A stretch of DNA of 64,000 nucleotides from CAISKJ01 sp046351555 (GCA_046351555.1 JAXLYI010000015.1:1-64000), one strand, 5' to 3'. Numbered from the stretch's first letter, positions 10,277 to 17,822 are shown. The notes: generated by a model not told the origin, from the letters alone. A program made the numbers and translations.

Positions 10277-11570
10277 GCGCGACGAGCGCCCACCCGAGGC
10301 CCGCGCCCGAGCGCGACCCCATCGGCACGTCGCAATCGCACCCCGCGGGCGCCGGCGCGGTGACGCCGCCGTCGAGCGCCCCAACGTCGACGGCCGCATC
10401 GTTCGGCACCGAACCATCGCCGTCGTGCGGCGGTCGCACCGGGGGCGCGCCCGCGTCGATGCGCTGGAGCGCGGCCCGCTGCACTGGCCAGAGGGCGCCG
10501 CACGACGCCCCCACCGGGCTCGACGCCGGGCAGGTGACGGGCGCCGCCAGCGCGCGCAGCGACAGGAGCGGTGTGATCGTGTCGCCTCCGTCGCGCGAGC
10601 ACCCGAGCGCGTAGCCGTCGGCGCCCTCGTCGGCGCACACGTAGAGCGTCCCGGCGTGGTGGCGGAGGCAGTGGACGACGGGCTGCTCGCGCGTCCGGGC
10701 GAAGGGCCCGCCGCGCACCGAGCGCTGTAGCCCCTCGCGCGGGTCGGCGCTGCCGAACCACACCGTCGCCCCGTCGTCGGAGAGCGCGAAGCCGCGCATC
10801 ACGCCCGCGGTCTCGGCCACGCGGCGGAAGGTGCGGCCGCCGTCGTCGGAGCGCGACAGCACCGTCCCGACGCCCCCGGGCCGCTCGCCGCGCACGAAGA
10901 CCACGTCGGGGTTCACCGGCGACACACCGGCGATCCAGGCGCTCTGCGCGCCGGCGAAGCTGCGGGTGAGCTCGCGCGCGGTCGCGCCGCCGTCGTCCGA
11001 GCGAAGGAGAACGGGCTCGGGCCCGGTGACGAAGCCGGTGGTGTACACGCGCGACGGGTCGGACGGAGCCACCTCCACGGTCTCGAGGAAGTACCCCGGC
11101 AGCGACGCACCCACGCGCCACGTGCGGCCGCCGTCCTCGGAGCGGAGGAGCGCGTCCTGGGTGCCCGACGGGCCCACCGCGGCGACGACGACGTCGCCCG
11201 TCGCGTCCTGGCTCACGTCGACGATGGGGCGGCGGGGCGTTCCTTCAGGGCGCCGCCAGTCGCATCCATCGGCGCTCGCCGCGAGGCCCGACGGGAGCGC
11301 GAGCACCGCGAATCCCCCGCGGCCCACCGCGACGCTCGGGTCGAACATCCCCACCGCGTCGACCGACTCCTCGCACGTCCATGACCACGAGCGCGCGCCG
11401 TCGCGGCTCACCAGCACGCCGAAGGTGGTGCGGAGCGCGACGACGTCCGACGAAGGGCCCGGGCCGACCACGACGTAGCCCGCCGCCGGGAAGCGCCCGT
11501 TGCCGAGCGCGGCGCGCGGCGCGAGTGTCCAGAGGGTGAGCGCGAGCGCGCTGCGGAGCCGGGGGCGCAC
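10242..11570 (-). CDS. BNR/Asp-box repeat protein with MYXO-CTERM-like tail
   Basis: The 442-residue secreted protein begins at GTG with a signal peptide (SALALTLWTLAPRAALG). It carries several Asp-box repeats of the form S-x-D-x-G-x-T-W, seen as SRDGARSWSW, SEDGGRTWRV, SDDGGATARE and SDDGGRTFRR, which build a sialidase- or VPS10-like beta-propeller. The C-terminus has GCDCDVP, a hydrophobic helix (LGWALVALIGLAA) and a terminal RRPRW, the layout of MYXO-CTERM sorting signals processed and anchored at the outer surface in Myxococcota. Repeats of this type are not by themselves evidence for a glycosidase. It is divergent from the VWA lipoprotein gene with a 58-base gap. Confidence 0.8.
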   Translation of the reverse strand: MRPRLRSALALTLWTLAPRAALGNGRFPAAGYVVVGPGPSSDVVALRTTFGVLVSRDGARSWSWTCEESVDAVGMFDPSVAVGRGGFAVLALPSGLAASADGCDWRRPEGTPRRPIVDVSQDATGDVVVAAVGPSGTQDALLRSEDGGRTWRVGASLPGYFLETVEVAPSDPSRVYTTGFVTGPEPVLLRSDDGGATARELTRSFAGAQSAWIAGVSPVNPDVVFVRGERPGGVGTVLSRSDDGGRTFRRVAETAGVMRGFALSDDGATVWFGSADPREGLQRSVRGGPFARTREQPVVHCLRHHAGTLYVCADEGADGYALGCSRDGGDTITPLLSLRALAAPVTCPASSPVGASCGALWPVQRAALQRIDAGAPPVRPPHDGDGSVPNDAAVDVGALDGGVTAPAPAGCDCDVPMGSRSGAGLGWALVALIGLAARRPRW

Positions 11571-11628
11571 GGGGCGGCGATGGTACCGCCCGCACCCCCG
11601 CGCGGCGAACGGTGATACGCTCCGCGCG

Positions 11629-13281
11629 GTGAGCCCCCGCCCTGCGCTCCCCGCGCTCCTCGCGCTCGCCGCGTGCCTCGGCTGCGCCGACCCGCCGCCC
11701 CCGTCGGTGGGCGAGGGGCAGGTGGTCGACGACGTGCCGCGGGCCGACCCGGACGACGCGTTCGACTTCCCCGACGCGGGCCTCGCGCCGCTCGGGTCGA
11801 CGGGCCTGCCGCGCTACGACCTGTCCTTCACGCTGCCCTACAACGCCCCCGAGCAGACCTTCCTCGTCGAGGTTCAGCCGCGCGCGGGCCGGCTCGACGT
11901 CCACTTCTCCATCGACACCACCGGGAGCTTCGGCGGCGAGATCGAGGCGCTCAAGCGCACGCTGCACAACACCGTGATCCCGCGGCTGCGCGAGCGCGTC
12001 GACAACCTCGCCATCGGCGTCTCGCGCTTCGCCGACTTCCCGCTCCGCCCCTTCGGCCTCCCCGGCGACCGCCCCTACGACCTCCTCTCGCCGATCACCA
12101 CGGACTTCGACCGGGCCACCCGCGCGGTCTTCACGCTCGACCGCCCGCTCCAGAACGGCGGCGACATCCCCGAGGCCTGGATCGAGGCGCTCTACCAGAT
12201 CGGCACCGGCCAGGGGCTCATGACGGGCATGGCCACCCTCGACCCCTTCCGCCCGCGCCCCGAGGTGGCGGGCTCGGGCACCGTCGGCGGCGTCGGTTTC
12301 CGCGAGGGCTCGGCGCGCGTGGTGGTCAACGTCACCGACGCGCCCTCCCACGACCCCTACGACTACACCACCGCCGTCCCCGGCACCCACACGCTCGAGC
12401 AGGCCGCCGAGGCCCTGCGCCGCGTCAACGCCCGCATGATCGGCATCGCCTCGGGCGAGCCCGCGCGCGCGCAGCTCCAGGCGCTCGCGGCCGCCACCGG
12501 CGCGGTGGTTCCCCCCGAGGCCGGGCGCTGCACCACAGGGCTCCGCGGGATGAGCCGCCCGCCCGTCGGGGGGCAGTGCCCGCTGGTGTTCGACATCGCC
12601 GCCGACGGCACGGGGCTCGGCGACGCCACCGCCGACGCGATCGTGCGCTTCCTCGACACGCTCGCGTTCACCACCGTCACCGGCGGCGTGGAGAACGACG
12701 CGCGCGGCTTCGTCCAGGGCATCGAGGCCTTCTCCGCGGTCGTCCCCGATGGCGCCGCCCAGCCCCGCCGCGAAGACCGCCAGCCGGCCGGCGCGCCCGA
12801 CGGGACCCCCGACACCTTCGTCGACGTCACCACGCGCGCGCGCCTCACCTTCCGCGTCCACGTGCGCAACACCCGCGCCCCCGAGCAGGAGCGCCCGCAG
12901 CTCTACTACGTGCGCGTGGTGCTGCTCGGCGACGGGCTCGTCGTCGGCGAGCGGACGCTGCGGATCATCGTCCCCGAGGGCCCCAAGCCCGACAGCGGCC
13001 TCGACGTGGCCCGCGACCTCGCCGCGCTCGACACGCCCCCCGACGTCGCCCCCGACGTCGCCCCCGACCTCACGACGGACCTCTCCCCCGACCTCGCCGC
13101 CGCGCCCGACCGCGCCCCCGACGACGTCGCCGCCCCGCCCGACGCCGCCCCCGACGCGGCGCCCCCTGACGCAGCGCTCCCCGACGCATCCGCCCCCGAC
13201 GACGCGGCCCCCGATGACGCGGCCGACGCTCCGGCTCCGGGCGACGACGCCGGGCCCGACGACGCCACCGGGGCGCGCTGA
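11629..13281 (+). CDS. VWA-domain lipoprotein with Asp/Pro-rich tail
   Basis: The 550-residue product starts at GTG with a lipoprotein signal (LPALLALAACLGC). The central part is a von Willebrand A-like domain whose metal site reads HFSIDTTGSFGGEIE, close to the D-x-S/T-x-S MIDAS pattern, and IGVSRFADFP resembles integrin-beta-type A domains. A second stretch (FVDVTTRARLTFRVHVRN) looks like a beta-sandwich. The last 90 residues are an acidic Asp/Pro/Ala repeat (DVAPDVAPDL), typical of extended surface linkers in this phylum. A TACGCT -10 box ends 7 bases before the GTG, so the mRNA may be leaderless. It probably mediates adhesion or ligand binding at the cell surface. Confidence 0.8.
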   Translation: MSPRPALPALLALAACLGCADPPPPSVGEGQVVDDVPRADPDDAFDFPDAGLAPLGSTGLPRYDLSFTLPYNAPEQTFLVEVQPRAGRLDVHFSIDTTGSFGGEIEALKRTLHNTVIPRLRERVDNLAIGVSRFADFPLRPFGLPGDRPYDLLSPITTDFDRATRAVFTLDRPLQNGGDIPEAWIEALYQIGTGQGLMTGMATLDPFRPRPEVAGSGTVGGVGFREGSARVVVNVTDAPSHDPYDYTTAVPGTHTLEQAAEALRRVNARMIGIASGEPARAQLQALAAATGAVVPPEAGRCTTGLRGMSRPPVGGQCPLVFDIAADGTGLGDATADAIVRFLDTLAFTTVTGGVENDARGFVQGIEAFSAVVPDGAAQPRREDRQPAGAPDGTPDTFVDVTTRARLTFRVHVRNTRAPEQERPQLYYVRVVLLGDGLVVGERTLRIIVPEGPKPDSGLDVARDLAALDTPPDVAPDVAPDLTTDLSPDLAAAPDRAPDDVAAPPDAAPDAAPPDAALPDASAPDDAAPDDAADAPAPGDDAGPDDATGAR

Positions 13282-13315
13282 GGCCCCCGGCGCCGCGTTC
13301 GACCGCGCTGTACGA

Positions 13316-13345
13316 TTGACGCGGCGGCGGGTGGCAACATACCGT
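13316..13345 (+). promoter_or_regulatory. Promoter of the first OmpA-TSP3 gene
   Basis: TTGACG at 13316-13321 and TACCGT at 13340-13345 are separated by 18 bases. The ATG lies only 8 bases after the -10 box, so transcription should start at or next to the start codon. Confidence 0.6.
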
Positions 13346-13353
13346 CCGCGCCG

Positions 13354-15480
13354 ATGAAGGCCCGGTCTTTTGGTTCATGGTCGCCGCGCGCGCTGGCCGC
13401 GGGCGCAGCCCTCCTCGGCGCCGTCGCCGCCGCCCCCGACGCGAACGCCCAGAGCGCCGACCTCCCGCTCCAGCAGGGCTCGTTCGACCTCCGGGTGTTC
13501 CGCCCCGCGGTCGACTCCAAGGGCCTGGTCACCGTCAACGGCACCGACATCCTCGGCGCGGGCAACTTCTCCTTCGGGCTCCTGCTCGACGTGGGGACGA
13601 GCCTCGCCCGCGTCGGCCGCGGCGGCGCCTCCCTCGTCGACTCGATGTTCACCGGCATCTTCCACGCGAACATCGGCATCGGCGACGTGCTCGTGGTCGG
13701 CGCGCAGGTGCCCTTCCACCTCGTGAGCGGCCCCGGCAGCGCGAGCGACGTCAACGGCATGCCCGGCGCCGGCCTCGCGGTGACGCAGTACAACCCGGGC
13801 TCCAACCTCAACTACCAGGGCCTCGGCGACATCATCCTCCACGCCAAGCTCCGCTGGCTCCGCGGCGAGTACTGGCCCGTCGGCCTCGCGGTGCTCCTCC
13901 AGGTCGGCCTGCCCGTGATGGGCGGCCCGAGCTTCGCGAGCGGCAACCGCAGCTTCGCCGGCGAGCCGGGCCCCTGGGTGTGGCCCTCGGTCGCCGTCGA
14001 GCGGCGCATCACGCGTGCGTTTCGCCTCGCGGGCAACCTCGGGTTCCGCCTGCCCTTCGGCGACTCGGCGCAGCTCACCCGCGTCGACGTGGCCAACGGC
14101 GCCACCATCTCGTACGGCCCGTCGCTCACCTACGGCGTCGGCGCGTCGTACCGCCTCGGCACCGTGGTCGACCTGATGGCGGAGTTCTACGGCGCCCAGT
14201 ACGTCAACGGCTTCGGCAACGCGCTCGCCACCACGCCGATGGAGGCCGTCGGCGGCGCGAAGATCTTCGTCGACCGCAACTCGTACCTCTTCCTCGGCGG
14301 CGGCGCGGGCCTCACGCCGGCCCTCGCGTCGTCGGGCTTCCGCGGGTTCGTGGGCTTCATCTTCGAGCCCACCGTGGGCGACACCGACGGCGACGGGTAC
14401 CGCGACGACGTCGACCGCTGCCCCGTCGAGCCCGAAGACTTCGACAACTTCGAAGACGAGGAGGGCTGCCCCGAGCCCGACAACGACCGCGACGGCATCC
14501 TCGACGTCGACGACCAGTGCCCCCTCGTCCCCGAAGACCGCAACGGCCAGCAGGACACCGACGGCTGCCCCGACAGCGACGTCGCCGACCGCGACGGCGA
14601 CCAGATCGCCGACAACGTCGACCAGTGCCCCGACGACCCCGAAGACCGCGACAACTTCGAAGACCAGAACGGCTGCCCCGACCCCGACAACGACCAGGAC
14701 CAGATCCTCGACACCGACGACCTCTGCCCCAACGAGCCCGAGGACCGCGACAACTTCGAGGACGACAACGGCTGCCCCGACCCCGACAACGACCAGGACG
14801 GCATCCTCGACGAGGCCGACCACAGCGCCGGCGGCCAGGACTGCCGCAACGACCCCGAGGTCTTCAACGGCCTCGAGGACGAGGACGGCTGCCCCGACCA
14901 GGGCCGCATCCGCGTGATCGGCACCGTCGTCGACCTCGACCCGATCCTCTTCGAAACCGACAGCGCGCAGATCGTCGACAACGCCAGCAACCGCCAGATC
15001 CTCGACGAGCTCGCGCAGCTCCTCGCCAACCGCCCCGACATCGAGCAGCTCGAGGTCGAGGGCCACACCGACGAGCGCGCCCCCGACGACCACAACCTCC
15101 AGCTCTCGCGCGACCGCGCCAACTCCGTCGTGAGCGCCCTCGTCGCGCGCAACGTCGCCCGCGCCCGCCTCGTCCCCGCGGGCTACGGCGAGTACTGCCC
15201 CGCCGACCCCCGCTCCAACCCCGAGGCGTGGGCCCGCAACCGCCGCGTGGTCTGCCTCATCACCCGCCTCGCCATCATCGGCCGCACGCGCCAGGCGGCA
15301 GGGTGCGCCCGCGGCCGCCAGTACGTCCCCGCCGAGGTCGGCGCGCCCAACCCCAACGCCCCCGACACCACCAACCAGTCGGCCCGGCAGAACCGCAGCA
15401 CCACCGCCCCGGCGCCGTCGCCCGCCCAGTCGCCCGCGGCCCCCGCGCCCGCCGCGCCCCCCGCCAACAACGGCAATTGA
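13354..15480 (+). CDS. OmpA-family protein with thrombospondin type 3 repeats
   Basis: The 708-residue product has a signal peptide (about residues 1-32), a region of about 300 residues that looks like an outer-membrane barrel, calcium-binding TSP3 repeats (about 344-515, repeating D-x-D-x-D-G-x-x-D-x-x-D-x-C-P) and a peptidoglycan-binding OmpA domain (about 526-640, ILFETDSAQI, EVEGHTDERAPDDHN, LSRDRANSV). A Pro/Ala/Asn tail follows. It should tie the outer membrane to the cell wall, with the calcium repeats as a rigid spacer. A paralogue with the same layout sits at 21338-23269, on the other side of the tRNA array. The repeats make the DNA locally repetitive. Confidence 0.92.
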   Translation: MKARSFGSWSPRALAAGAALLGAVAAAPDANAQSADLPLQQGSFDLRVFRPAVDSKGLVTVNGTDILGAGNFSFGLLLDVGTSLARVGRGGASLVDSMFTGIFHANIGIGDVLVVGAQVPFHLVSGPGSASDVNGMPGAGLAVTQYNPGSNLNYQGLGDIILHAKLRWLRGEYWPVGLAVLLQVGLPVMGGPSFASGNRSFAGEPGPWVWPSVAVERRITRAFRLAGNLGFRLPFGDSAQLTRVDVANGATISYGPSLTYGVGASYRLGTVVDLMAEFYGAQYVNGFGNALATTPMEAVGGAKIFVDRNSYLFLGGGAGLTPALASSGFRGFVGFIFEPTVGDTDGDGYRDDVDRCPVEPEDFDNFEDEEGCPEPDNDRDGILDVDDQCPLVPEDRNGQQDTDGCPDSDVADRDGDQIADNVDQCPDDPEDRDNFEDQNGCPDPDNDQDQILDTDDLCPNEPEDRDNFEDDNGCPDPDNDQDGILDEADHSAGGQDCRNDPEVFNGLEDEDGCPDQGRIRVIGTVVDLDPILFETDSAQIVDNASNRQILDELAQLLANRPDIEQLEVEGHTDERAPDDHNLQLSRDRANSVVSALVARNVARARLVPAGYGEYCPADPRSNPEAWARNRRVVCLITRLAIIGRTRQAAGCARGRQYVPAEVGAPNPNAPDTTNQSARQNRSTTAPAPSPAQSPAAPAPAAPPANNGN

Positions 15481-15553
15481 TCGCGCCCCGTCGCGGCTTC
15501 CCGCGGGGATTCCCGGCGCGGAAAGAATCGCGAAAGAAAAATCAAAATCTATC

Positions 15554-15582
15554 TTGACAGACCTGTGGGGTTCCCATAGAGT
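15554..15582 (+). promoter_or_regulatory. Strong sigma70-like promoter at the head of the tRNA region
   Basis: A perfect TTGACA at 15554-15559 and TAGAGT at 15577-15582 are separated by 17 bases, within an A/T-rich patch in otherwise GC-rich DNA. Transcription would start near 15589 and run through a stretch without a convincing gene towards the tRNA array. Confidence 0.7.
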
Positions 15583-16045
15583 CCGCATGTCACGGCAGGT
15601 ACGGGTCCTCGGGTGGTACGCCCGGGTCCGCCTCCCACCAACACCGGCTCGCATCCGCGGGTCACATCCATCAGGTCAGTGCCTTCCCCAACACCACCCG
15701 CACCACCCCAATACGCCATGAACCTCACCGCCAACCAGCTTCGACTTCGCGCCCGCACCGCGGCCGGGACGTCGACCTTGTCGGCGCCCGAGGGACTCAA
15801 TGCGTTCGTGGCCGCGAGGGCCATCGCCACCGAGACCGCGATTCAAGCGCGGCGGTCGTGGCAGGGCTCCGCGAGTCACGCGGTCGGCGGGTGGACGTGT
15901 TCGGCGAAAGCCGCCTCGATGTATCGTGATTCGCAGGGTTTCCGCGGGCCAGTGCAGGGTCTGCTGGGTTTCGAAGTCCACCGCAGGAGCGGGTTCCCCC
16001 CGGAGTGAGAGCACTCCGAGGCTGAGCCCGAGAGGGCACCAAGAG

Positions 16046-16076
16046 GGCCCCGCTCCTGCACCGGCAGAGCGGGGCC
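16046..16076 (+). terminator. Hairpin, 10 bp perfect stem
   Basis: GGCCCCGCTC at 16046-16055 pairs with GAGCGGGGCC at 16067-16076 around an 11-base loop (CTGCACCGGCA). Only TT follows, so it is either a terminator with a poor T tail or a domain of a structured RNA. Confidence 0.55.
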
Positions 16077-16101
16077 TTCGGCATTTGGGCCCACGACATC
16101 A

Positions 16102-16146
16102 CGGCGGCGTCGCTCCCTGCACCTCGGTGACGGAGCGACGCCGCCG
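16102..16146 (+). terminator. Hairpin, 15 bp perfect stem
   Basis: CGGCGGCGTCGCTCC at 16102-16116 is the exact reverse complement of 16132-16146, around a 15-base loop. The loop starts CTGCACC, as in the hairpin 50 bases upstream, so the two may be copies of one element. There is no T run, and a terminator function is inferred from stem strength alone. Confidence 0.55.
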
Positions 16147-16357
16147 GTAGACGCACCGACTGCCCTCCCGACGGCGGGGGAGAGACCACCGAGCGTGGAG
16201 GGCAACGGCGACCGACCACCAGGCGACGCGCAGGCGAAGCTCTGGACGGGACGCCGGGAAACCGCGCGGGAAACCGCCCGACGCGGCACGGGAGAGGTGC
16301 GTCAATCAAACGTGATTGTTTGCCGAAAACAAAATGAACAAACGAGCAAAACAAATC

Positions 16358-16385
16358 TTGAAGTTGAGCATTCAAAGAGTATAGT
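16358..16385 (+). promoter_or_regulatory. Promoter of the tRNA array
   Basis: TTGAAG at 16358-16363 and TATAGT at 16380-16385 (5 of 6 match) are 16 bases apart, in the most A/T-rich patch of the window. The predicted start near 16392 lies about 50 bases before the first tRNA. Confidence 0.65.
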
Positions 16386-16440
16386 TAGAGTGGCCCGGCC
16401 CCTGGGCGGAGACGAAGAGGGGGCGGGCGATCGAGGCCGC

Positions 16441-16513
16441 GGCGCCGGATCTCGAGAGGCAGAGAACGCGGCTTTTACCCGCAGAGGTGAGGGTTCGAGT
16501 CCCTCCGGCGCCA
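16441..16513 (+). tRNA. tRNA-Lys (anticodon UUU)
   Basis: The cloverleaf is complete: acceptor GGCGCCG with CGGCGCC, D stem TCTC/GAGA, anticodon loop CTTTTAC, T arm GAGGG-TTCGAGT-CCCTC and discriminator A. The first anticodon-stem pair is a C-A mismatch. CCA is not encoded. It is the first gene of the array. Confidence 0.85.
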
Positions 16514-16526
16514 CCGCACATCCGGA

Positions 16527-16597
16527 TGCCAGCTCGTCCAACGGCAGGACCTCCGACTTTGACTCGGATGACCGTGGTTCGAATCCACGGCTGGCAA
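16527..16597 (+). tRNA. tRNA-Gln (anticodon UUG)
   Basis: Acceptor TGCCAGC pairs with GCTGGCA, the D stem is GTCC/GGAC, the anticodon arm is TCCGA-CTTTGAC-TCGGA and the T arm is CGTGG-TTCGAAT-CCACG. The discriminator is A. The fold has no mismatches and is one of the best in the array. Confidence 0.9.
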
Positions 16598-16714
16598 CCC
16601 ACCGACCCGCCATGCCGCGCGGCGCAGACGACCTCTGCCCGCCCGGAGCGCGGCGATCTCTGACAACCTGCAAGGTCTCTTTCGCCGGCGCGGCTCGCAC
16701 CGCGTCGGCACCAC
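16598..16714 (+). other. Array spacer with hairpins
   Basis: No tRNA can be folded here. The spacer contains a 10 bp hairpin (16684-16693 with 16700-16709, one G-T pair) just before tRNA-Phe and a smaller one, GCAGA/TCTGC, near 16625-16639. They may be processing signals or relics. Confidence 0.35.
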
Positions 16715-16786
16715 GGAACCCTGGCGTAGCGGTCTGCGCGCCTGCTTGAAACCCAGGAGGTCCCGGTTCGACACCGGGGGGTTCCG
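16715..16786 (+). tRNA. tRNA-Phe (anticodon GAA), imperfect
   Basis: Acceptor GGAACCC pairs with GGGTTCC and the T arm CCCGG-TTCGACA-CCGGG is perfect. The anticodon loop reads TTGAAAC with anticodon GAA, closed by a C-C mismatch at the bottom of the stem. The discriminator is G, whereas tRNA-Phe normally has A. A Ser reading (UGA) is unlikely because the variable loop is short. Confidence 0.7.
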
Positions 16787-16801
16787 CCGCCTTTCTCCGA
16801 T

Positions 16802-16872
16802 GGGGCCATCATCCAATGGCAAGATCCCGGTCCTGCAAACCGGTCATGTGGGTTCGACTCCCTCTGGCTCCA
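16802..16872 (+). tRNA. tRNA-Ala (anticodon UGC), C at position 33
   Basis: Acceptor GGGGCCA pairs with TGGCTCC, giving the G3-U70 wobble that AlaRS recognises, and discriminator A is followed by an encoded CCA (16873-16875). The anticodon loop is CCTGCAA, with C instead of the usual U at position 33. A Cys (GCA) reading would need an 8-base loop. The T stem has one T-T mismatch. Confidence 0.7.
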
Positions 16873-16883
16873 CCATCGCACAC

Positions 16884-16954
16884 GGGCCTGTCGTCCAACG
16901 GGAAGACCACGAGTTCGCTGCTCGAAAATGCGGGTTCGATCCCCGCCAGGTCCA
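16884..16954 (+). tRNA. tRNA-Ala (anticodon CGC)
   Basis: Acceptor GGGCCTG pairs with CAGGTCC and again has the alanine G3-U70 wobble. The anticodon loop is TTCGCTG, and the T arm is GCGGG-TTCGATC-CCCGC with discriminator A. The outer anticodon-stem pair is A-A. The D arm GTCGTCCAACGGGAAGAC resembles that of the preceding tRNA, suggesting a tandem duplication. Confidence 0.75.
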
Positions 16955-16999
16955 CTTGAACTTGTGTTGTGTTGCGCGTCGCCCCGGGGGCGACATTGC

Positions 17000-17072
17000 G
17001 GGCGTGTAGCTCAGTAGTCGGAGCAAGCGGCTGATACCCGAGAGGTCGCAGGTGCAATCCCTGCCTCGCCCA
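17000..17072 (+). tRNA. tRNA-Ile (anticodon GAU), T loop TGCAATC
   Basis: Acceptor GGGCGTG pairs with CTCGCCC apart from a T-T at the sixth pair. The D stem is GCTC/GAGC and the anticodon loop is CTGATAC. The T arm GCAGG-TGCAATC-CCTGC has G at position 55 where nearly all tRNAs have U. A GTCGCCCC/GGGCGAC hairpin lies just upstream. Confidence 0.78.
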
Positions 17073-17095
17073 CTGTCTCTTTGATTGTGTTCTCT

Positions 17096-17165
17096 GACGC
17101 CGATCGCTAGTGCGGAGCTCCGGTCTGCAAAACCGGGCGGACGGGGGCGGTACCCGTCGGCGTCT
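17096..17165 (+). tRNA. tRNA-Cys (anticodon GCA), aberrant T loop
   Basis: Acceptor GACGCCG pairs with CGGCGTC, the anticodon arm CCGGT-CTGCAAA-ACCGG is perfect, and the discriminator is T, the identity base for CysRS. The T stem ACGGG/CCCGT is intact but its loop is GGCGGTA instead of a TTCRANY-type loop. The D arm is poorly formed. Confidence 0.72.
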
Positions 17166-17170
17166 CTAGA

Positions 17171-17323
17171 GCGGCGGGTCGGCCCACGAGCGCGGTCGCA
17201 CAAAGAAACGCGAGCGCTGCAAGGAGAGGCGACGAAGACGGGCTGCCTGCCCGTCGAGTCGACTCGACGACGCAGCGCGAAGCGGATCTGCCGTGCGACC
17301 GCACTCGGCGGGCGACCCGCCGC
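17171..17323 (+). ncRNA. Folded non-tRNA element inside the array
   Basis: The 153 bases between tRNA-Cys and tRNA-Tyr fold as nested inverted repeats. The outer stem is 11 perfect pairs (17171-17181 with 17313-17323). Inside it are 13 of 14 pairs (17188-17201 with 17293-17306), a 7 bp stem (17214-17220 with 17272-17278) and a 7 bp hairpin with a 5-base loop (17237-17255), next to the palindrome TCGAGTCGACTCGA at 17254-17267. There is no start codon with a useful frame and no cloverleaf. It looks like a structured RNA or a small palindromic insertion. Confidence 0.55.
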
Positions 17324-17327
17324 GATC

Positions 17328-17412
17328 GGATGGGCCGTGCATGAGCGAGCCAACTGCGCTGTAAACGCAGGGCCCCGAAAGGGCTTTGGGGGTGCAAATC
17401 CCTCCCCGTCCA
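17328..17412 (+). tRNA. tRNA-Tyr (anticodon GUA)
   Basis: Acceptor GGATGGG pairs with CCCGTCC, the anticodon arm CTGCG-CTGTAAA-CGCAG is perfect, and the long variable arm (GCCC-CGAAA-GGGC) is as expected for bacterial tRNA-Tyr. CCA is encoded at 17413-17415. The T loop is TGCAAAT, again with G at position 55. Confidence 0.85.
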
Positions 17413-17418
17413 CCACTT

Positions 17419-17491
17419 CAGCGCGTAGCTCAGCGAGCAGAGCGCCTGCCTTGGGAGCAGGAGGCCGCGGGGGCGGAGCCCGCCGCGCTGA
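17419..17491 (+). tRNA. tRNA-Pro (anticodon UGG), aberrant T loop
   Basis: Acceptor CAGCGCG pairs with CGCGCTG, the D stem is GCTC/GAGC and the anticodon arm is CCTGC-CTTGGGA-GCAGG. The T stem GCGGG/CCCGC is intact but the loop is GGCGGAG, similar to that of tRNA-Cys in this array. The discriminator is A. Confidence 0.78.
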
Positions 17492-17505
17492 TCGTCTCAC
17501 ATCAC

Positions 17506-17577
17506 ACCCGCCGAGGCTGTCGGCGAGACCGTCGCGGTCCTAACGCGAAGGGCCCGGTTCGACTCCGGGGGCGGGTG
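17506..17577 (+). tRNA. tRNA-Arg (anticodon CCU)
   Basis: Acceptor ACCCGCC pairs with GGCGGGT, the anticodon arm is TCGCG-GTCCTAA-CGCGA and the T arm is CCCGG-TTCGACT-CCGGG with discriminator G. The D arm is weak (only GG/CC), a feature shared with the Arg(CCG) gene 300 bases downstream, so the two are probably duplicates. Confidence 0.78.
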
Positions 17578-17578
17578 C

Positions 17579-17646
17579 CGCGGTGGTCTCAGCAGACAAG
17601 GTGGTCTCATAAGCCGCCGGTGCAGGTGCGACCCCTGCCTCCGCGA
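17579..17646 (+). tRNA. tRNA with anticodon CAU (Met or Ile2)
   Basis: The anticodon loop is CTCATAA; whether it is elongator Met or lysidine-modified Ile cannot be decided by eye. Acceptor CGCGGTG pairs with CTCCGCG except for a T-T at the sixth pair. The T arm GCAGG-TGCGACC-CCTGC has G at position 55. The D loop is very short. Only one base separates it from the preceding tRNA-Arg. Confidence 0.7.
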
Positions 17647-17654
17647 TCTCTCAC

Positions 17655-17728
17655 GCATACGTAGCCCAATGGCAGGAGGCGCTGGATTCAGGATCCAGGC
17701 AGTGTGGGTTCGACTCCCTCCGTATGCA
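17655..17728 (+). tRNA. tRNA-Leu (anticodon CAG), short variable loop
   Basis: Acceptor GCATACG pairs with CGTATGC, and the anticodon arm is CTGGA-TTCAGGA-TCCAG. The variable region is only 5 bases, whereas bacterial tRNA-Leu normally has a long variable arm. The T stem has a T-T mismatch, and the discriminator is A as LeuRS requires. Confidence 0.75.
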
Positions 17729-17738
17729 CCGTTCTCAC

Positions 17739-17812
17739 GCACACGTAGCCCAGCGGCAGGAGGCACTGGAATGAGAGTCCAGGCAGGGTGGGTTCGAATC
17801 CCACCGTGTGCA
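17739..17812 (+). tRNA. tRNA-Leu (anticodon GAG), short variable loop
   Basis: Acceptor GCACACG pairs with CGTGTGC, the anticodon arm is CTGGA-ATGAGAG-TCCAG and the T arm is GTGGG-TTCGAAT-CCCAC. It is clearly a duplicate of the preceding Leu(CAG) gene and shares its short variable loop and large D loop. Confidence 0.75.
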
Positions 17813-17822
17813 CCGTATCGAT

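Larger units (their letters stand above)
15590..16357 (+). other. Transcribed-looking leader without a clear gene
   Basis: This stretch lies between a strong promoter and the tRNA array. A 96-codon frame from ATG 15718 exists but has no ribosome site and no recognisable domain, so I do not call it. The second half is dense in hairpins: 16001-16018 (7 bp, AGAG loop), 16046-16076, 16102-16146 and the arms 16161-16168/16197-16204. The last 100 bases are A/T-rich. It could be a structured non-coding RNA; large RNAs such as GOLLD are known beside tRNA genes, but I cannot make that identification by eye. Confidence 0.45.

Noticed and set aside
14383..14920. Regularly spaced repeats that could suggest a CRISPR array
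   Set aside because: They are in frame and encode the D-x-D-G calcium repeats of an OmpA-TSP3 protein, as do those at 22315-22820. There are no unique spacers and no cas genes.
15718..16008. A 96-codon frame downstream of the strong promoter at 15554
   Set aside because: It has no ribosome site, no recognisable domain and falls into a hairpin-rich zone. A non-coding leader explains it as well.
16802..16872. Reading this tRNA as Cys (GCA)
   Set aside because: That needs an 8-base anticodon loop. The G3-U70 pair and discriminator A fit Ala, and a better Cys tRNA with discriminator U lies at 17096.
17254..17267. TCGAGTCGACTCGA as a phage or element attachment core
   Set aside because: No second copy of the core and no integrase gene are found in the window. 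It is better explained as part of the structured element.
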